A DNA stretch of 64,000 nucleotides from Rhizomys pruinosus (GCA_009823505.1 VZQC01008777.1:608125-672124); one strand, 5' to 3'; positions 33,700 through 45,631 are shown, numbered from the stretch's first letter. The notes: generated from the sequence alone by a model not told the origin. Translations and numbers: made by a program.

Positions 33700-34400
33700 A
33701 GTGATCCAAGAGACTCTCAAAATAGCACAGGCTACAGCCAAAGCTCTTGATTATCTCTCAGAACTAGAAAATAAGTTCCTACTTCTCAAGACAGGACACA
33801 CTTCAGAAATAGGACTTAGAGTAATGGAGCAGGATCTAACCTGGAAGCCTTCTACCTGAATTTTATCACTCATAATTCTAAGTAATGCTAAGGGAGAAAA
33901 TCAGTCAATATCCAAACCATCCCTCAAGCCTAATAACCATAACAACCAGTACAGTAAACTACCTCTATTAGTGCAGTAGTGGCACTGTTATCTGGGGGAT
34001 AATCAACAGCTATCTAACTGGACTTAAAGCCCTCTCAATGGGAGTGAACTCAGGGGTAGCATTGTGAACTCAGCCAAATGCACATAGCTGGAGAGGACAT
34101 AGATCACAGAGAAAATCCCTTCTCTCTCATGTCTCTTGAAAAATGGAATTTCTCACCATATGCTTAATATGGCATCTTGTACTTACAGACGAGCATACAC
34201 CACTCATCAAAGAAGTTCCTCATTGCAACAGATGGAGGGTGACCTGGAGCCCCACAACTGATCAGATCTAGGAACATGCGTCTGAGAGATTCCCAATTCT
34301 GGGAGACACGACTACAGTTCCACCTCTGTACCTAGGACTCATGGAACACAGTGAAATGAGAAGCAGAGAGGAAAATGAATGCATCCTTCGTTTCTCACCA
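33700..34400 (+). mobile_element. Rodent L1 3'UTR fragment (Lx-like), sense
   Basis: Contains 'tattagtgcagtagtggcac' (the amplified 'tagtgcaatagtggca' phrase), 'cactcatcaaagaagttcc' and 'ctctgtacctaggactc'. No ORF2 sequence and no tail. Confidence 0.6.
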
Positions 34401-34439
34401 GTGAAGCTTCCTTATTCAATAGAGTTCAATGCACAGAGA

Positions 34440-35105
34440 AGCCACAACTGACTGAGTTTTAAAGAATTTAACTGTAGCTACTCTATAACAGTGGTTAAGT
34501 GGCCCTAATAGACCCAACTGGAGAACAAATGAAAAGCCCAAGGCCAGGAATAGACTCCCTCTTTTGGAGTTGTTAAGCACAGACGGAGAGCCTCAAACAA
34601 TACTGGCTATTGACATCCTACTGATAAACCAAAACTTGCTAGTAAGACCTTATTGCTTAAAGACCTGAGTCACAGAACTAACAAAGAGAATTCAGATGGT
34701 ACTGGCTTATGTTAAGTCTTACTGGGAATATTTCAAAGAATGACAACCTCCAGAGTGTGTGTCCCTGGATAGGACTCCTGTATTAAACCTCATTCACCCA
34801 CTGCTCAGGGATCACTGCAGAAGAGGGGGTGGAAAGATTGTAAGAGCCAGGGCTGGTGCATGAACATGCTGAAGTGGAGGCTTTCAGGCTACTGGAAACT
34901 TACACATGTGAACTTGTGGCAATGATGGTATCAGCTACAGGACCAAAGCCAACTCAGACAAGTTCCCAGAGTGGAGCAAGATAAATGGGTAGTGGGCCGA
35001 TCCTATACTGAGGACTACTGAAGGCGAATTACTGCTGGGGGGGGGGAGTGGATGAACTTGCACAGAGGGACATTTGGATTCAAAAGCTTCAATGGATAGG
35101 ACTTC
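34440..35105 (+). mobile_element. Rodent L1 3'UTR fragment, sense
   Basis: An upstream UTR part (34466-34700) is followed by a downstream part ('ataggactcctgtattaaac', 'ggtggaaagattgtaagagc'). The latter recurs at 36290-36460. It stops without a poly-A where the antisense fragment begins. Confidence 0.65.
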
Positions 35106-35395
35106 AATAGGCCAGTGCCAGGTGATTTCTCTTTGTTAGTTCTGTGACTCAGGTCTTTAAGCAATGAGGTCTTATTAGCAAGCTTTGGTTGATCAGCAGG
35201 ATGTCAATAGCCAGTATCGTTTGAGGGTCTCTGTTTGTGCTCAACAACTCAAAAGGGGGAGTCCATTCCTGGCCTTGGGCTTTTCATTTGTTTGCCTGTT
35301 GGGTCTATTAGGGCCACTTAACCTCTGTTATAGAGTAGCTACAGTTAAATCCTTTGCATTTTGTAAGTGTATATTCCGAAAGAAGCTTCAATAGT
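35106..35395 (-). mobile_element. Rodent L1 3'UTR fragment, antisense
   Basis: Its reverse complement matches 34466-34700 closely ('caatagccagtatcgtttga' against the complement of 'tcaaacaatactggctattg'), by eye over 90%. It lies just upstream of a sense L1 3' end (35470-36795), so it may be the inverted 5' piece of that insertion. Confidence 0.75.
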
Positions 35396-35469
35396 GGGTT
35401 TTCACATGACTCTTTGAAAAGGCCTTTAGCATTAGTTATCACTCCTCTTGTTCCCTTTTCTGCTCTGTT

Positions 35470-36795
35470 TCCTTAGTACCCCTTTGAGCTACAATAACAA
35501 CTGGGTGGTTAAAATATACCCACTAGAGAAGTTGCAGCACAAATGTTATGATAATAACTGATCCTATTTAATTAGAATTGAGGCCCACTCCACAAGATGG
35601 AGTCCATAACGAATACTTTCATCAGGGCCAAAAGCCTGTGGCTAAACAGGTCACAGGCCACAGTGGAAAACCTAATGCTATCATTCTGCTTAGTAGACAT
35701 AGTATTAAACTGACTCATAATGACTTACTGTTTTAGCCACAGATTACCGCATCTCTCACTTCTTATCAATGAAGGTTGCGCTGCATATGGCAACTAACAA
35801 TGAAACATTTAACTGGTCAATGTTAAGAGATTAAGACTATGAATTCCTCAAGTGCCAGTGGGCCACTTTTATCTCACCCTTCCCCTGCTCCAAGGTCCAG
35901 GGGCCATTGAAGGAGAAGGTGTGGAAAGATTGTAAGAGTTAGTGGTGGTAGATAGATACAAATACTGTGTCATCTGAACACCACAGGGTAATTATTATAC
36001 CTGTGGACCCACAACACTATGACAGCACACACAAGGCCTATGGAAACTCAAGCCAGACAGAACCTCAGTGTGGATGGGGGAGGTGGACAAGATGACCTAC
36101 CCCTGGCTGAGGATCTATTAGTAATTGAAAAATACTGGGAGCAGGAGAGTCATATTTCCTTTCTGGTGTGATGCCTTGTAGGTTGACCAGACTCCAAGGG
36201 ATAAGTCCACTTTGCAGAGCATTTAGGAAACACCGATTAGACTCCCTAGACCTTAAAAATGAGACAAATACGGCAGAGTATATGTCTCTGAATAGGACTC
36301 CTGTATTAAACCTCACCCATCTATGGTTCAGGGACCATTGTGGAAGAAGGAGAGGGAAGATTGTAAGTCAGGATTGGTCCATGAACTTAGGGAAACAGAG
36401 GCTTTCAGGGCATTGGAAGCTTGCACATCACATCTGAACTGCAGCAATGATGGCATTGGGCACAAAGCCCACAACAGTTCAGTCAGACAAGGACCCAGAG
36501 TGGAGAAAGGGAAATGGGTGTTGGCCAAGCCTTAGCCTGGAAACTCTTGGAGAATGATTCCTACTGGTCAAGGGAGAGTAGAATTTACTAATGATCTATA
36601 GATAGGGAGACTAGACTCCACTGGATGAGCTTGCACTGAAGGACATCTGGGTACAAATACTAGGCTAGGTAGAACTTAACATGCATGACAGAATGGATGA
36701 AGTCTGGGAGGGGGTCATGGATAGGAGAGTGGTTCTAAATTTGGTTAAGAGCTCTTCTATGAAATGTACAAAGGCTCAATAACAGAGTTTAAAAA
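35470..36795 (+). mobile_element. Rodent L1 3'UTR with poly-A end
   Basis: UTR landmarks in order: 'tgagctacaataacaact', 'ccactccacaagatggag', 'catagtattaaactgactca', 'ggaaagattgtaagagtt', 'ctcaagccagacagaac', then a second 'ataggactcctgtattaaac' and a 3' end 'aaggctcaataacag' with an A-run. The repeated downstream part suggests two overlapping copies. Confidence 0.7.
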
Positions 36796-37869
36796 AAAAT
36801 AAAAGACAAATAATAAAGAAGACCTGAAGTTAGAGGAGTGGTATGGTGGGGGTGCAGAAGAGTGAGGGGTCTCACTATGATCAAAAGACAACATGTGGAA
36901 TTGTTGAATAAATAAAATATTTCTAAGAGAGAGAGAGAATCTCAGATGAAATCCATAATGAAATAAAACTTGAAATGAAAAATTAAGGAAGTCAAGCAAA
37001 AAATACAGAAGAAAGTTTAACCAATAGATTAGATCAAGTCCAAGAAAGAATATCGGGTCTCAAAGACAAGGTAGAGAAAATGGATCATTCAATTAAACAA
37101 AGTTTTAAATCTAACATAACCAAGGAATGAAGCATGCAGGTACTCTGGGATAATGAAAAAAAAAAAAAAAAAGACCAAACAGNTTTACAGGAAAATAGGA
37201 AACATAAGCCAAAGGCACAGAAAATATTTTCAACAATATCATAGAATTTATTTTAAATCTAAAGAAAGAGCTACTTATCAAGGTACAACAGGCATACAGA
37301 ACAAGAAACATACAGGACCAGAAAAGAACCATCCCACAATGTAAGACACCCAAACAACTGTGCAGATCAAAGAAAAAAGTACTCAAAGATGCAAAAGAGA
37401 AAATCAAGTCACATGTAAAGACATTTCAGGTTAAAGAAAAATTTAAACACAACAGAGATGGAATAAATAAACAGTTCGAGAACAGTTAACCAAAAAGAAG
37501 TCTAAGAATACACCATCACAACAACTAAATAACAGGAATTAATAAACATTGGTCAATAGTAACTCTCAATATTGACTACCTCAATTCTCCAATAAAAACA
37601 CAGAGAATAACTGAATGGGTTAGAAAACATTTAATTCTTGCCTTTAAGAAATGCATTTCACCATCTTAGGCTAAAAGGATATAAAAAGTTATTCCAAACA
37701 AATGGAACTGAGAAACAAGCAGGTATAGTTGTTCTGATATCTAACAAATGACTTTAACCAAAACTATCCAAAAGAAATAAGGAAGAATATTTCATACTTA
37801 AGGAAGGGGAAAAAAATCCACCAAGAAGGTATAGCAATCCTAAACATATATGCACCAAACAAGGAACCC

Positions 37870-38125
37870 CCCCCCCGCCCCCCAGAGCTGATCTTAAAGG
37901 GAAGGACTCTGGATAGGCTGACTGAATTCCAGTGGATGAAGCTGCACTGAGCAACATCTGGGGACACTAACTTGACATGATAAGCCTTGACGGAAATGAC
38001 AGAATGTATGAACTCCAGAGGGGAGGGGGCTACAGCAGGGTGCCAGTGAAGAAGGGGGTATAAGGATGATTAAGATTGATGAAGATGTTCCATATGAAAT
38101 GCATAAAAATTCAATAAAAATTTCC
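37870..38125 (+). mobile_element. L1 3' end nested in the old L1 endonuclease
   Basis: Starts at a C-run and reads as a sense 3' end: 'aggctgactgaattccag', 'gaactccagaggggaggg', 'gaaatgcataaaaattcaat' and A-rich tail. The host L1 endonuclease coding resumes at 'agtcacagattgatcccatc'. Confidence 0.7.
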
Positions 38126-38394
38126 AAAAATAGTCACAGATTGATCCCATCACAGTGATAATGGGTGACTTCAATACTCAACTTTCACCTCCAGAATGGG
38201 CATCCAAACAAAAACTGGAGAGAACAGGCTAATAAACATGCTAATAAAAGAAAATTATGTCAAGGACCACTCAGAAAGGAAAATTTTAAATCCCTAGAAT
38301 CGAATGAATGAGAAAATAGAATATACAAACTTTATGGGATGCAGTGAAGAGAGCGCTAAGAGGAACATTTATAGCACATGTAAACTCAATCAGA

Positions 38395-38940
38395 AGTAAC
38401 CCAGTATAGAACCAGGGAAATGCTCAGGAGGCCCCAATCGTATCCAAGGAACTATTGGCAATTGATCACTGGTTGGTAGGGAGAGCTGGTCATCTCTAAG
38501 GGAGTAATGGGAGATAGGCTGAACAGGCTGAAGTGGACAAACTAGGGACATCTGGGTTCACAAACTTGACTCAATAGGCATTAACGTATAAGGCATAATG
38601 CAGGAAATCTGGTGGGGGGTGACTGGTGGTAGAGATAGGGGAGGGAGGCCTAAGTATGACTAAGAAGTGATGGGGCTGGAGAGTGGCCTAGCAGTTAAGA
38701 ACGCCGACTGCTCTTGCAGAGGACCCGGGTTCAATCCCCAGCACCCACATGGCAGCTGAGAACCGTCTTTAACTCCAGTTCCAGGGGAATCCCTCTTCTG
38801 ACCTCTGTGGCATTGTACGACATGGGTGCACAGACCTGCATGCAGACAGTACATTCATACACATAAAAGAAATAAATAAAATTTAAAAAAAGAAGTGTTC
38901 AATAAAATGTGCAGAAGTTCAATAAAAGTATGCATAAAAA
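38395..38940 (+). mobile_element. L1 3' end interrupted by a B2
   Basis: Sense L1 3' terminal sequence ('ggacatctgggttcacaaac', G-rich tract, 'gactaagaagtg') resumes after the B2 with two 'ttcaataaaa' signals. It shows at least three layers: old L1, this L1, B2. Confidence 0.7.
38670..38889 (+). mobile_element. B2 SINE
   Basis: Complete head and 3' module with B box ggttcaatccc. Short direct repeats aagaagtg (38662-38669 and 38890-38897) flank it, taken from the L1 3' end it entered. Confidence 0.92.
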
Positions 38941-38989
38941 TTAGAGAGATCTCATACTAATGACAAACTGATGAACCTGAAGATCTAAC

Positions 38990-39635
38990 ATATCCAAACA
39001 TGTGTCTATGCTAAAGTAACCTACCATAACTATTAGTGCTGCTTAAATACCTATATATCTAATTGCTTGTTCTTCATTGTAGGATCAAAGGTTATTCCTG
39101 GACAAACTGTCAGCCCATGAAAGGAAACAGCCAGAATTGACCAGAGTCCAAGTCAACAGCTCCAGAGAGAGTGGACTGTTTTTTACCTCTCATCCACCTG
39201 TGCCCCTTTTCTAAGCCTAGGGAACAACCTGCGGAGAGCGGGGCATGGTAGAATGTAAGGGTTGTGATTGGGTGAATGTGTGATAACTACAGCAATGTAG
39301 TCTGGACACTCATTTGATCACCTTGATTGAACAAACAACCTGTCACCCCCACGGGATGGTGGGGCTGTAGGTGTTTGGGCACAACAGCCTGCAGATAGGT
39401 TTTGCATGAAGGATGCTTGTACTCATGGATATCACTATAGCTAAAAATGAAAAAAAAAAAAACTGAGAGAAAGATGCGGACAGTTTATGGCAGAATTTAT
39501 GATCTGGGATGGGGTGGGGGGGGGGGGGGAGGGGAAATAAGCCTGAACTGAATTGGAAAAAATGTATGAAGCACAAAGCATCAATAAAAACAATTTAAAA
39601 AATAAAATGAAAAAAAAAATAAATAAAAAGCAGGG
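38990..39635 (+). mobile_element. L1 'family B' 3' end, sense
   Basis: Matches 50140-50765 in the same orientation: 'ctaccataactattagtgct', 'ggttattcctggacaaact', then a G-run tract, 'acaaagcatcaataaaaac' and an A-rich tail. It is 5'-truncated. Confidence 0.8.
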
Positions 39636-39660
39636 CGAAAAAGCGCCCTTAAAAAGCAGA

Positions 39661-39783
39661 TGGGAGGCAGAGGCAGGCAGATCTTTGTGAGTTCAAGGCC
39701 AGCCTGGTCTACAGAGTGAGTTCCAGGACACGGGGACTACAGGGAGACCCTGTCTTGAAAAAGACAAAAAAAAAAAAAAAAAA
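39661..39783 (+). mobile_element. B1 SINE, 5'-truncated
   Basis: 'tgggaggcagaggcaggcag' through 'gggagaccctgtcttgaaa' and a long A tail. The first ~45 bp of B1 are missing. Directly upstream is the short hairpin-like word agggcgaaaaagcgccct. Confidence 0.88.
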
Positions 39784-39811
39784 GGAAAGAACTCAATTAA
39801 ATTCAGGGCTG

Positions 39812-40058
39812 AGGGGCTAGAGGGATAGCTCAGTGGTTAAGAGTGCCTACTACTCTTGCAGACAACCTGGGTTGGATTCCCAGCACCCACATAGCAGTAA
39901 GGTCAGGCTGGGCATGGTGGGCATGCCTTTAATCTAGCAGTTGGGAGGCAGAGCAGGCCGATCTCTGAGTTTCAAGGCCATCCTGGTCTACAGAGTGAGC
40001 TCCAGGCCCGCTAGGGCTATAGGGAGACCCTGTCTCAAAAAAAAAAAAAAAAAAAAAA
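39812..40058 (+). mobile_element. B2-head / B1-body composite
   Basis: A B2 tRNA-like head (39812-39900, through 'cccagcacccacatagcag') runs straight into a full B1 ('ggctgggcatggtgggcatg' to a poly-A at 40037-40058). No B2 3' module and no target-site duplication separate them. It may be a fused SINE or a B1 insertion followed by loss of the B2 tail. Confidence 0.7.
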
Positions 40059-40059
40059 G

Positions 40060-40297
40060 GGGGGGGCTGGAGAGATAGCCTAGCGGTTAGAGCACCGACG
40101 CTCTTGCAGAGGACCCGGGTTTGATCCCCAGCACCCACATGGCGGCTAAGAACCGCTGTAACTCCATTCCAGGAGAACTCCAGTTCCAGGGAATCCGAGA
40201 CCCTCTTCTGACCTCCGCGGCATTGCACGACATGGGTGCACAGACCTGCATGCAGACAGTACATTCAAACCATACAAAAAAAAAAAAAAAAAAAAAA
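40060..40297 (+). mobile_element. B2 SINE
   Basis: Starts in the G-run after the preceding poly-A and has the full module order. It ends in an A-run of about 20 nt. The head shows one-base losses ('cggttagagcaccgacgctc'). Confidence 0.9.
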
Positions 40298-40749
40298 TCA
40301 GAGCTGAAACTAAAGGAATAGAAATGAGGAAAAATAAAATCAATTATTGTAATGAAGAGCTAGTTCTTTGATTGATAAAATTTATAAAGATTGTGACCAA
40401 TTCACCAAAAGATGAGGAAATAGAATCCTAATTAATGAAATCAGTACTGAAATGGAAAATATCACAACAGATACTGAGGAATTCAGAGAAACATAAGGAC
40501 ATATTTTAAAGTTTATATTCAATTAAACCAAAAAATCTAAAATATGACTTAATAAATTAAATAAAGATGAAGTAAACAATTTAAATAGACTCATATAAAC
40601 CAATGAAATAGAATTAGCAATTAAAAATCTTCCAACTAATAAAAGCCCAGGACCAAGTAGGTCCTGTGAATTCTGCCTGATCTTCAAAAGAAGAAATAAC
40701 ACTAATACTCCTCAAATAATTCAGTAAAATAGAAGAAGGGACATTTTCT

Positions 40750-41248
40750 CTTTTTTCACATAAATTTATTTATTTATTTATTTTTTAACAAATCTAGACC
40801 CGTGTTCCCGCCCATTCCCCACCCCACCAGCTCATGCATTCTGACAAACATGCTTTTTCATCTCTTAGTCCCCCTTTCTCAATATTTTCCATGGGGAAGT
40901 CGACTGTTTTGAGCAGAAGTTCACTGTTTCAGTCAGTTCTTTGATGCAGTCTTTTCTGTTGTTGTTGTTATTGTTTCCAAAATGCATTACGCCCAACTGT
41001 TTTGTACAAAACCTAAGGGGCCCCACACAAGAAATACTTACAGCTGGGTAATTGGCACTAGCATCCACAGATGAGGGATACCATTTGTCATTTGTTTTTC
41101 TGGGACTGTGTTACTTCACTCAGCATGATGTCCTCTAGCTCCAGTCATTTTCCTGCAAAGCTCGTGATGTCGTCTTTCAACAGATGAGTGGACAGAGAAA
41201 ATGTGGTACATCTACACAATGGAGTTCTATGCAGCAGTAAAGAAAGAC
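40750..41248 (-). mobile_element. Young L1 3' end with inverted 5' segment
   Basis: Reading left to right: T-rich tail, antisense 3'UTR, then antisense ORF2 C-terminus to about 41178. It then flips to sense ORF2 (41179-41248, 'acagagaaaatgtggtacat', 'gcagcagtaaagaaagacga'). The two segments meet at the same ORF2 codons ('aaagacgac'). The target repeat gacattttct lies at 40740-40749 and 41249-41258. The host L1 reverse transcriptase region resumes afterwards. This is a textbook twin-priming product. Confidence 0.88.
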
Positions 41249-42742
41249 GACATTTTCTAATTCTACTTATGAAGCCAGTATTACTCAACTGAACAAAGAT
41301 TAAACAAAAAAGAGAATTCTTTGTCAATCTCTCTGATGAACATAGAGCAAAATTCTCAATAAATATTTGAAGATAGAGTGTAAGAGCACATAAAGAAGAT
41401 CATCCTCCATGATCAAGGTGGACAAAAACACAGAGATACAGTGATGTTTCAACATATGCAAATAAAAGTAATTTACCACATAACCAGAATCAGGACAGGA
41501 ACCACATGATCATCACATTATATGCAAAAAAGTCTTTTGACATGTCTAACATCCTTTCATGATAAAAAATGACCCAGAGTATCTAGAAATATAGGGAACA
41601 TATCTCAGCATAATAAAGACAATCTACCAGAATCATGTTAAACAGGGAAAAGCTCAAATTATTTTCACTAAAATTAAGACTGAAACAAAGATGCAATCTC
41701 CATTCCTGATCAATACAATGTTTGAACTATTAGCTAAAATAATAGATACAAGGTGGACAGGAAGAAATCAAAGTATCCTCATTTAAAGATCACACTGTAT
41801 GCACAGAAGACCTTGAACAATCCATGTAAAACTCACAAAAGTGATAAACACATTCAGCGAAATAGGAAGATACAAAATTAACACACAAAATAAGTGCTTT
41901 TATATATCCAAAGAGCAAACATAACTGAGAAATATTTTGGCAAAACAATGACATTCATGTCGCATCAAAAGTACACCTTGGAATAAATCTAACCAAGGAA
42001 GTGAAAAACTTCCCTAATAAAACCTATGAAACATTGAATAAATAAATTGAAGAAGATACTAGATGGAAAGACCTCCATGATCATGGATCAGCAAGATTAA
42101 TATTGTGACAATAACTATTCTACCAAAAGCAGTTAGAGACTCAATGAAATCCCCATCAAAATTTCAATGCAATTCTTCACAGAAATTAAAATGTTTCAGA
42201 TAGAAGCGAAAACCCCCCAGGATATCCAAAACAGTCTTGAACAATAAAAAACTGCAAGAGGCATCACTATCTCTGATTCTGTGGTTCTATGGAGTTATGT
42301 AATAAAAACTGGGCACTGGCATAAAAACAAGTGCATTGTTCAACAGAATAGAATTGAGAACAATGATTTCAGTCCATACACATATGGCCACCTGATTTTT
42401 AACAAGGAGCCAAAAATACGAATTGGGGAAAATGTCAGCATCTTCAACAAATGGTGTTATGTAAACTGGATAGCTACATGCAGAAAAATGAACCTAGATC
42501 CACATCCCTGCCTGTCCAAATCTCAATTTGAAGAGGATTAAGAACCTCAGCACAAGATCTTTTATCTTTACTTTAATGGAGGAGAAAGTAGAGAATTCAG
42601 TGGGACTTATAAACACAGTAAAAGACTTAACTAGGTCCCAATAGCATGGGCATTAAGACCAACAATTAACATATGTGACTACATGAAAGAACATCATCAC
42701 TTGGGTCAAGAAGCAACCTACAATATGAGAAAAACATGTTTA

Positions 42743-43154
42743 TTTTTTTTATTTTGTAAAATAATATTTTCTCTTTATTGATACATACTACAACCATTCA
42801 TAATTTATCCTCATGTAATCCTATGGTGTGTTATCATATAGGAATATTAATATTCATATTCTTTTTTTCTGATTCATGATTTTATTTTTAATTAATTAAT
42901 TAATTAATTTTATCAAATCTAGACCCGTGTCCCCCCCTCATTCCCCCACCCCACCAGAGCTCATGCATTCTGCCAAACATGCTTTTCATCTCTTTCTCAG
43001 TCTTTCTCAATATTCTCCATGAGGAAGTTGACTGTTTTGAGCAGAAAGAACTGCATCGAAGAACTAACTGAAACAGTGAACTTCTGCTCAAAACAGTCAA
43101 CTTCCTCATGGAGAATATTGAGAAAGACTGAGAAAGAGATGAAAAGCATGTTTG
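42743..43154 (-). mobile_element. L1 3' end with inversion, overlap and 3' transduction
   Basis: Exact 16-bp target repeats gagaaaaacatgttta lie at 42727-42742 and 43155-43170. Inside, in minus-strand sense, is an L1 3'UTR (42890-43047) followed by about 140 bp of non-L1 DNA, an AATAAA signal (complement of 42774-42779) and a poly-A (T8 at 42743-42750). At the other end, 43048-43154 is the same L1 UTR inverted, overlapping the direct segment by ~74 bp as a perfect palindrome. Confidence 0.85.
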
Positions 43155-43859
43155 GAGAAAAACATGTTTAATATCTATACATCTGATAGAAGGTTAATAT
43201 CTAGAATATACAAAGAACTAAAAAAATAACTAAAATAAACAACCCAATTAAAAATCATGCATGAAACAGAGTTTTCAGAAAATTAAATACAAATGGCTGG
43301 AAAACACTATAGAATGTTCACTATCCCTAGCTGTCAGGGGAATGCTGATTAGAAGTACTTTAACATTTTATCTTACCTCAGCAAGAATGGCTAAGAATAG
43401 ATGAAAAGAATAAGAAAGAACAAATGACAAAAGCGAATAGAGATGTGAAGAAATGGGAGTACTTATTCATTGCTAGTGGAAATTCAAACCAGTGAACTCT
43501 CTATGGAAATCGGTGAGCGGTTCCTCAAAAATATGAAAATGGATCTGCCCCCAGAACTAGATATCCTGCTCGAGCCTATATTCAAAGGTCTCTATTTCCT
43601 ACTACAGAGTTATCTGCTCATCCATATTCATTGTTTCTCTATTCACAATAGCCAGGGGATGGAAACAGCCTAGATTTCCATCAACCAATAATGTAAAAGA
43701 AAAAATGTGGTACATTTACATAATTGAAAATTACAGAAATGGAATTATGAAATTCAAGGTAAATGTATAGAACTGGAAACAATTATCTTGGGTGAAGTAA
43801 CCCAGACCAGAAAGACAAATATCACATTATTTCTTTGCTAGATATATGCATTTTATTGG

Positions 43860-45118
43860 GAATTCTCATAGAAATTAGGAAAATAGTAAGAAGCTATAAG
43901 ATACATGGATCACAAAACATGGAGAAATCAAGCGTATTGACCTTGATGCTTCATCCTTATTGGCTACTGTTCATTGTGTTGGAAGCTGCTATACATGCAT
44001 GATGCCAAAGGAGAAAAATAATCATCATCTTACCCACTTGTGAACCCTGCAAGCTATAATAACAACTGGCTTGGTAAGATATGCCCACTAGTGCAATAGT
44101 GGCATGAATGTGTATGACCAACCACCCTATGATTGAATTGAAGGCTCATTCCACAAGATGGGACCCAGACATCAGGGCCAAGAACCTATGACTAGATAGA
44201 TCACGGGCCTGGCAGGAACGCAATTCTAATTCTAATTCCAATGCCAATTCTAATTCTGCTGAGCTAATACAGTATTGAAATGATTTCTAGTGACTTATTG
44301 CTGTATCTATGGATTGCTGCATCTCTCAACACTCATAAAAGAAGCTTCTTCTTGAATTATAAAGCGATTAACACAGAGACACACAACTGAACAACATGCA
44401 GAGAACAAGAGTCTGTAGAATATTCAGGCCCAAATGGGACATCCATGTTCCACAGATCCCCAAGGCTCAATGACTTTTTTCAGAAGAGACATCAGACAGA
44501 ATATAGGAGGTAGAGGTGGTGGACCACTACAGTGAAGGAGAAGGAAGGTTCACATATGAACTCACAGCAATTGCGACAGCATGCACAAGACTTATCCCTG
44601 CTTAACTCAGATTCAATCACAAGATGGAAGAGGGAAGCCGGCATGAGGTCTGACCTTAGCTAGGGAACTAAGGGGATTAGGTAGCTGCTGGGACAACAAG
44701 AGCCTTTTTTTTTTTTTTTTTTTTTTTTTCATTTGAAACCTTTGGGAAGGTTTACAAATATTCAGGGCAGTTCCACACCCAAGAATATTTGGGCAAGGCA
44801 TATGGCCTGCCATGGGGGATAATGAGCGTGAAATAAAGTTGGGTGGGCAGGAGGTGGGTGTGGATCTGGGTGGACTCAGAGGACCAGGAAACATGAGATG
44901 CACTGCATAAAATTCAAAATGAAATGAAGTAAAATATGAAAAATAAATCAGGTAAGACACTGAAGAAATCCTGTTGTAGAAGTAATACAATGTATGAATT
45001 CTGAGGAGGTAGGTTTATAGTAGGGTGTCAGTGGAGAAGGGGATATAATGATGGTTTAGATTGATTGGGATATTCTGCTTAAAATACACAAAAATTCAAT
45101 AAAAGATTAAAAAAAGAG
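43860..45118 (+). mobile_element. 3'UTR of the old L1
   Basis: The clearest sense Lx-like UTR in the window: 'ttggctactgttcattgtg', 'ccctgcaagctataataaca', 'gatatgcccactagtgcaat', 'gacttattgctgtatctatg', 'aaataaagttgggtgggcag', then 'caataaaagatt' and A-rich end. A 25-nt T-run (44705-44729) and an (aattct) cluster (44221-44270) are local expansions. Confidence 0.8.
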
Positions 45119-45631
45119 AAATTCTGTTGTATTCTAGCAAGAGAGATATAAGCAAGAACATGACTACAAAACTTTAGAAACAGAAGAGATGACTGAATTT
45201 ACACAATTCTTTGATAGACTCTTTTAATCACCAGTTTAGTCTAGGGTTTCTTTTATATTGGAAGTGAAACAATGGCTGCCTCAAATCGTACTGGAGGCAT
45301 ATTCCTGGGAAAACCTGAGCTTCCTGTCAGGAGCATCATCACTCATTGAGGTTGTCTTCTTGTTAAGATGGAATGAGGAGAAGGAACATTCTTAAGCAAT
45401 AGTGATAAAGGATCAAGAGCTTGTCAGGTAACAGGCACGGCCATCCTGCAGGGAACATCCTTCATGTACATCGTTTTTTTGCAAAATTCTTTAAAATTTA
45501 TTCTACATTTCTTCTATGGAGTTGTATAAAATTTTCTTCAACATTGCAACATTTTAGATATATGAAATACTGTATTCCTCTTATTTTCTTGTTTTGATAA
45601 AATCTATCATTTTCCCAGTTGCTTCTTCTTC
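45119..45631. other. No recognised feature
   Basis: Unique-looking DNA flanking the old L1. No exon or repeat recognised. Confidence 0.4.

Larger units (their letters stand above)
36990..45118 (+). mobile_element. Old rodent L1 (Lx-like) with many nested insertions
   Basis: One L1 can be followed across 8.1 kb. ORF1 runs 36990-37500, the ORF2 endonuclease starts about 37540 ('ggagaagg'-type codons decayed, 'gggtgacttcaatactcaac' at 38164), reverse transcriptase pieces lie at 40300-40740 and 41255-42720, and the C-terminus at 43180-43830. A complete 3'UTR reaches an A-rich tail at 45118. No long frame survives. Later insertions interrupt it at 37870, 38395, 38990, 39661, 39812, 40060, 40750 and 42743. 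A second n lies at 37192. Confidence 0.8.

Noticed and set aside
36065..36535. Cluster of ORFs on both strands
   Set aside because: All are inside a sense L1 3'UTR and show no domain.
39631..39655. agggcgaaaaagcgccct hairpin as a terminator
   Set aside because: A 6-bp stem between an L1 tail and a B1 in rodent DNA has no supporting context; likely chance or junction filler.
44613..44990. 125-codon minus-strand ORF
   Set aside because: Antisense to an L1 3'UTR with a T-run; no domain and no splice context.
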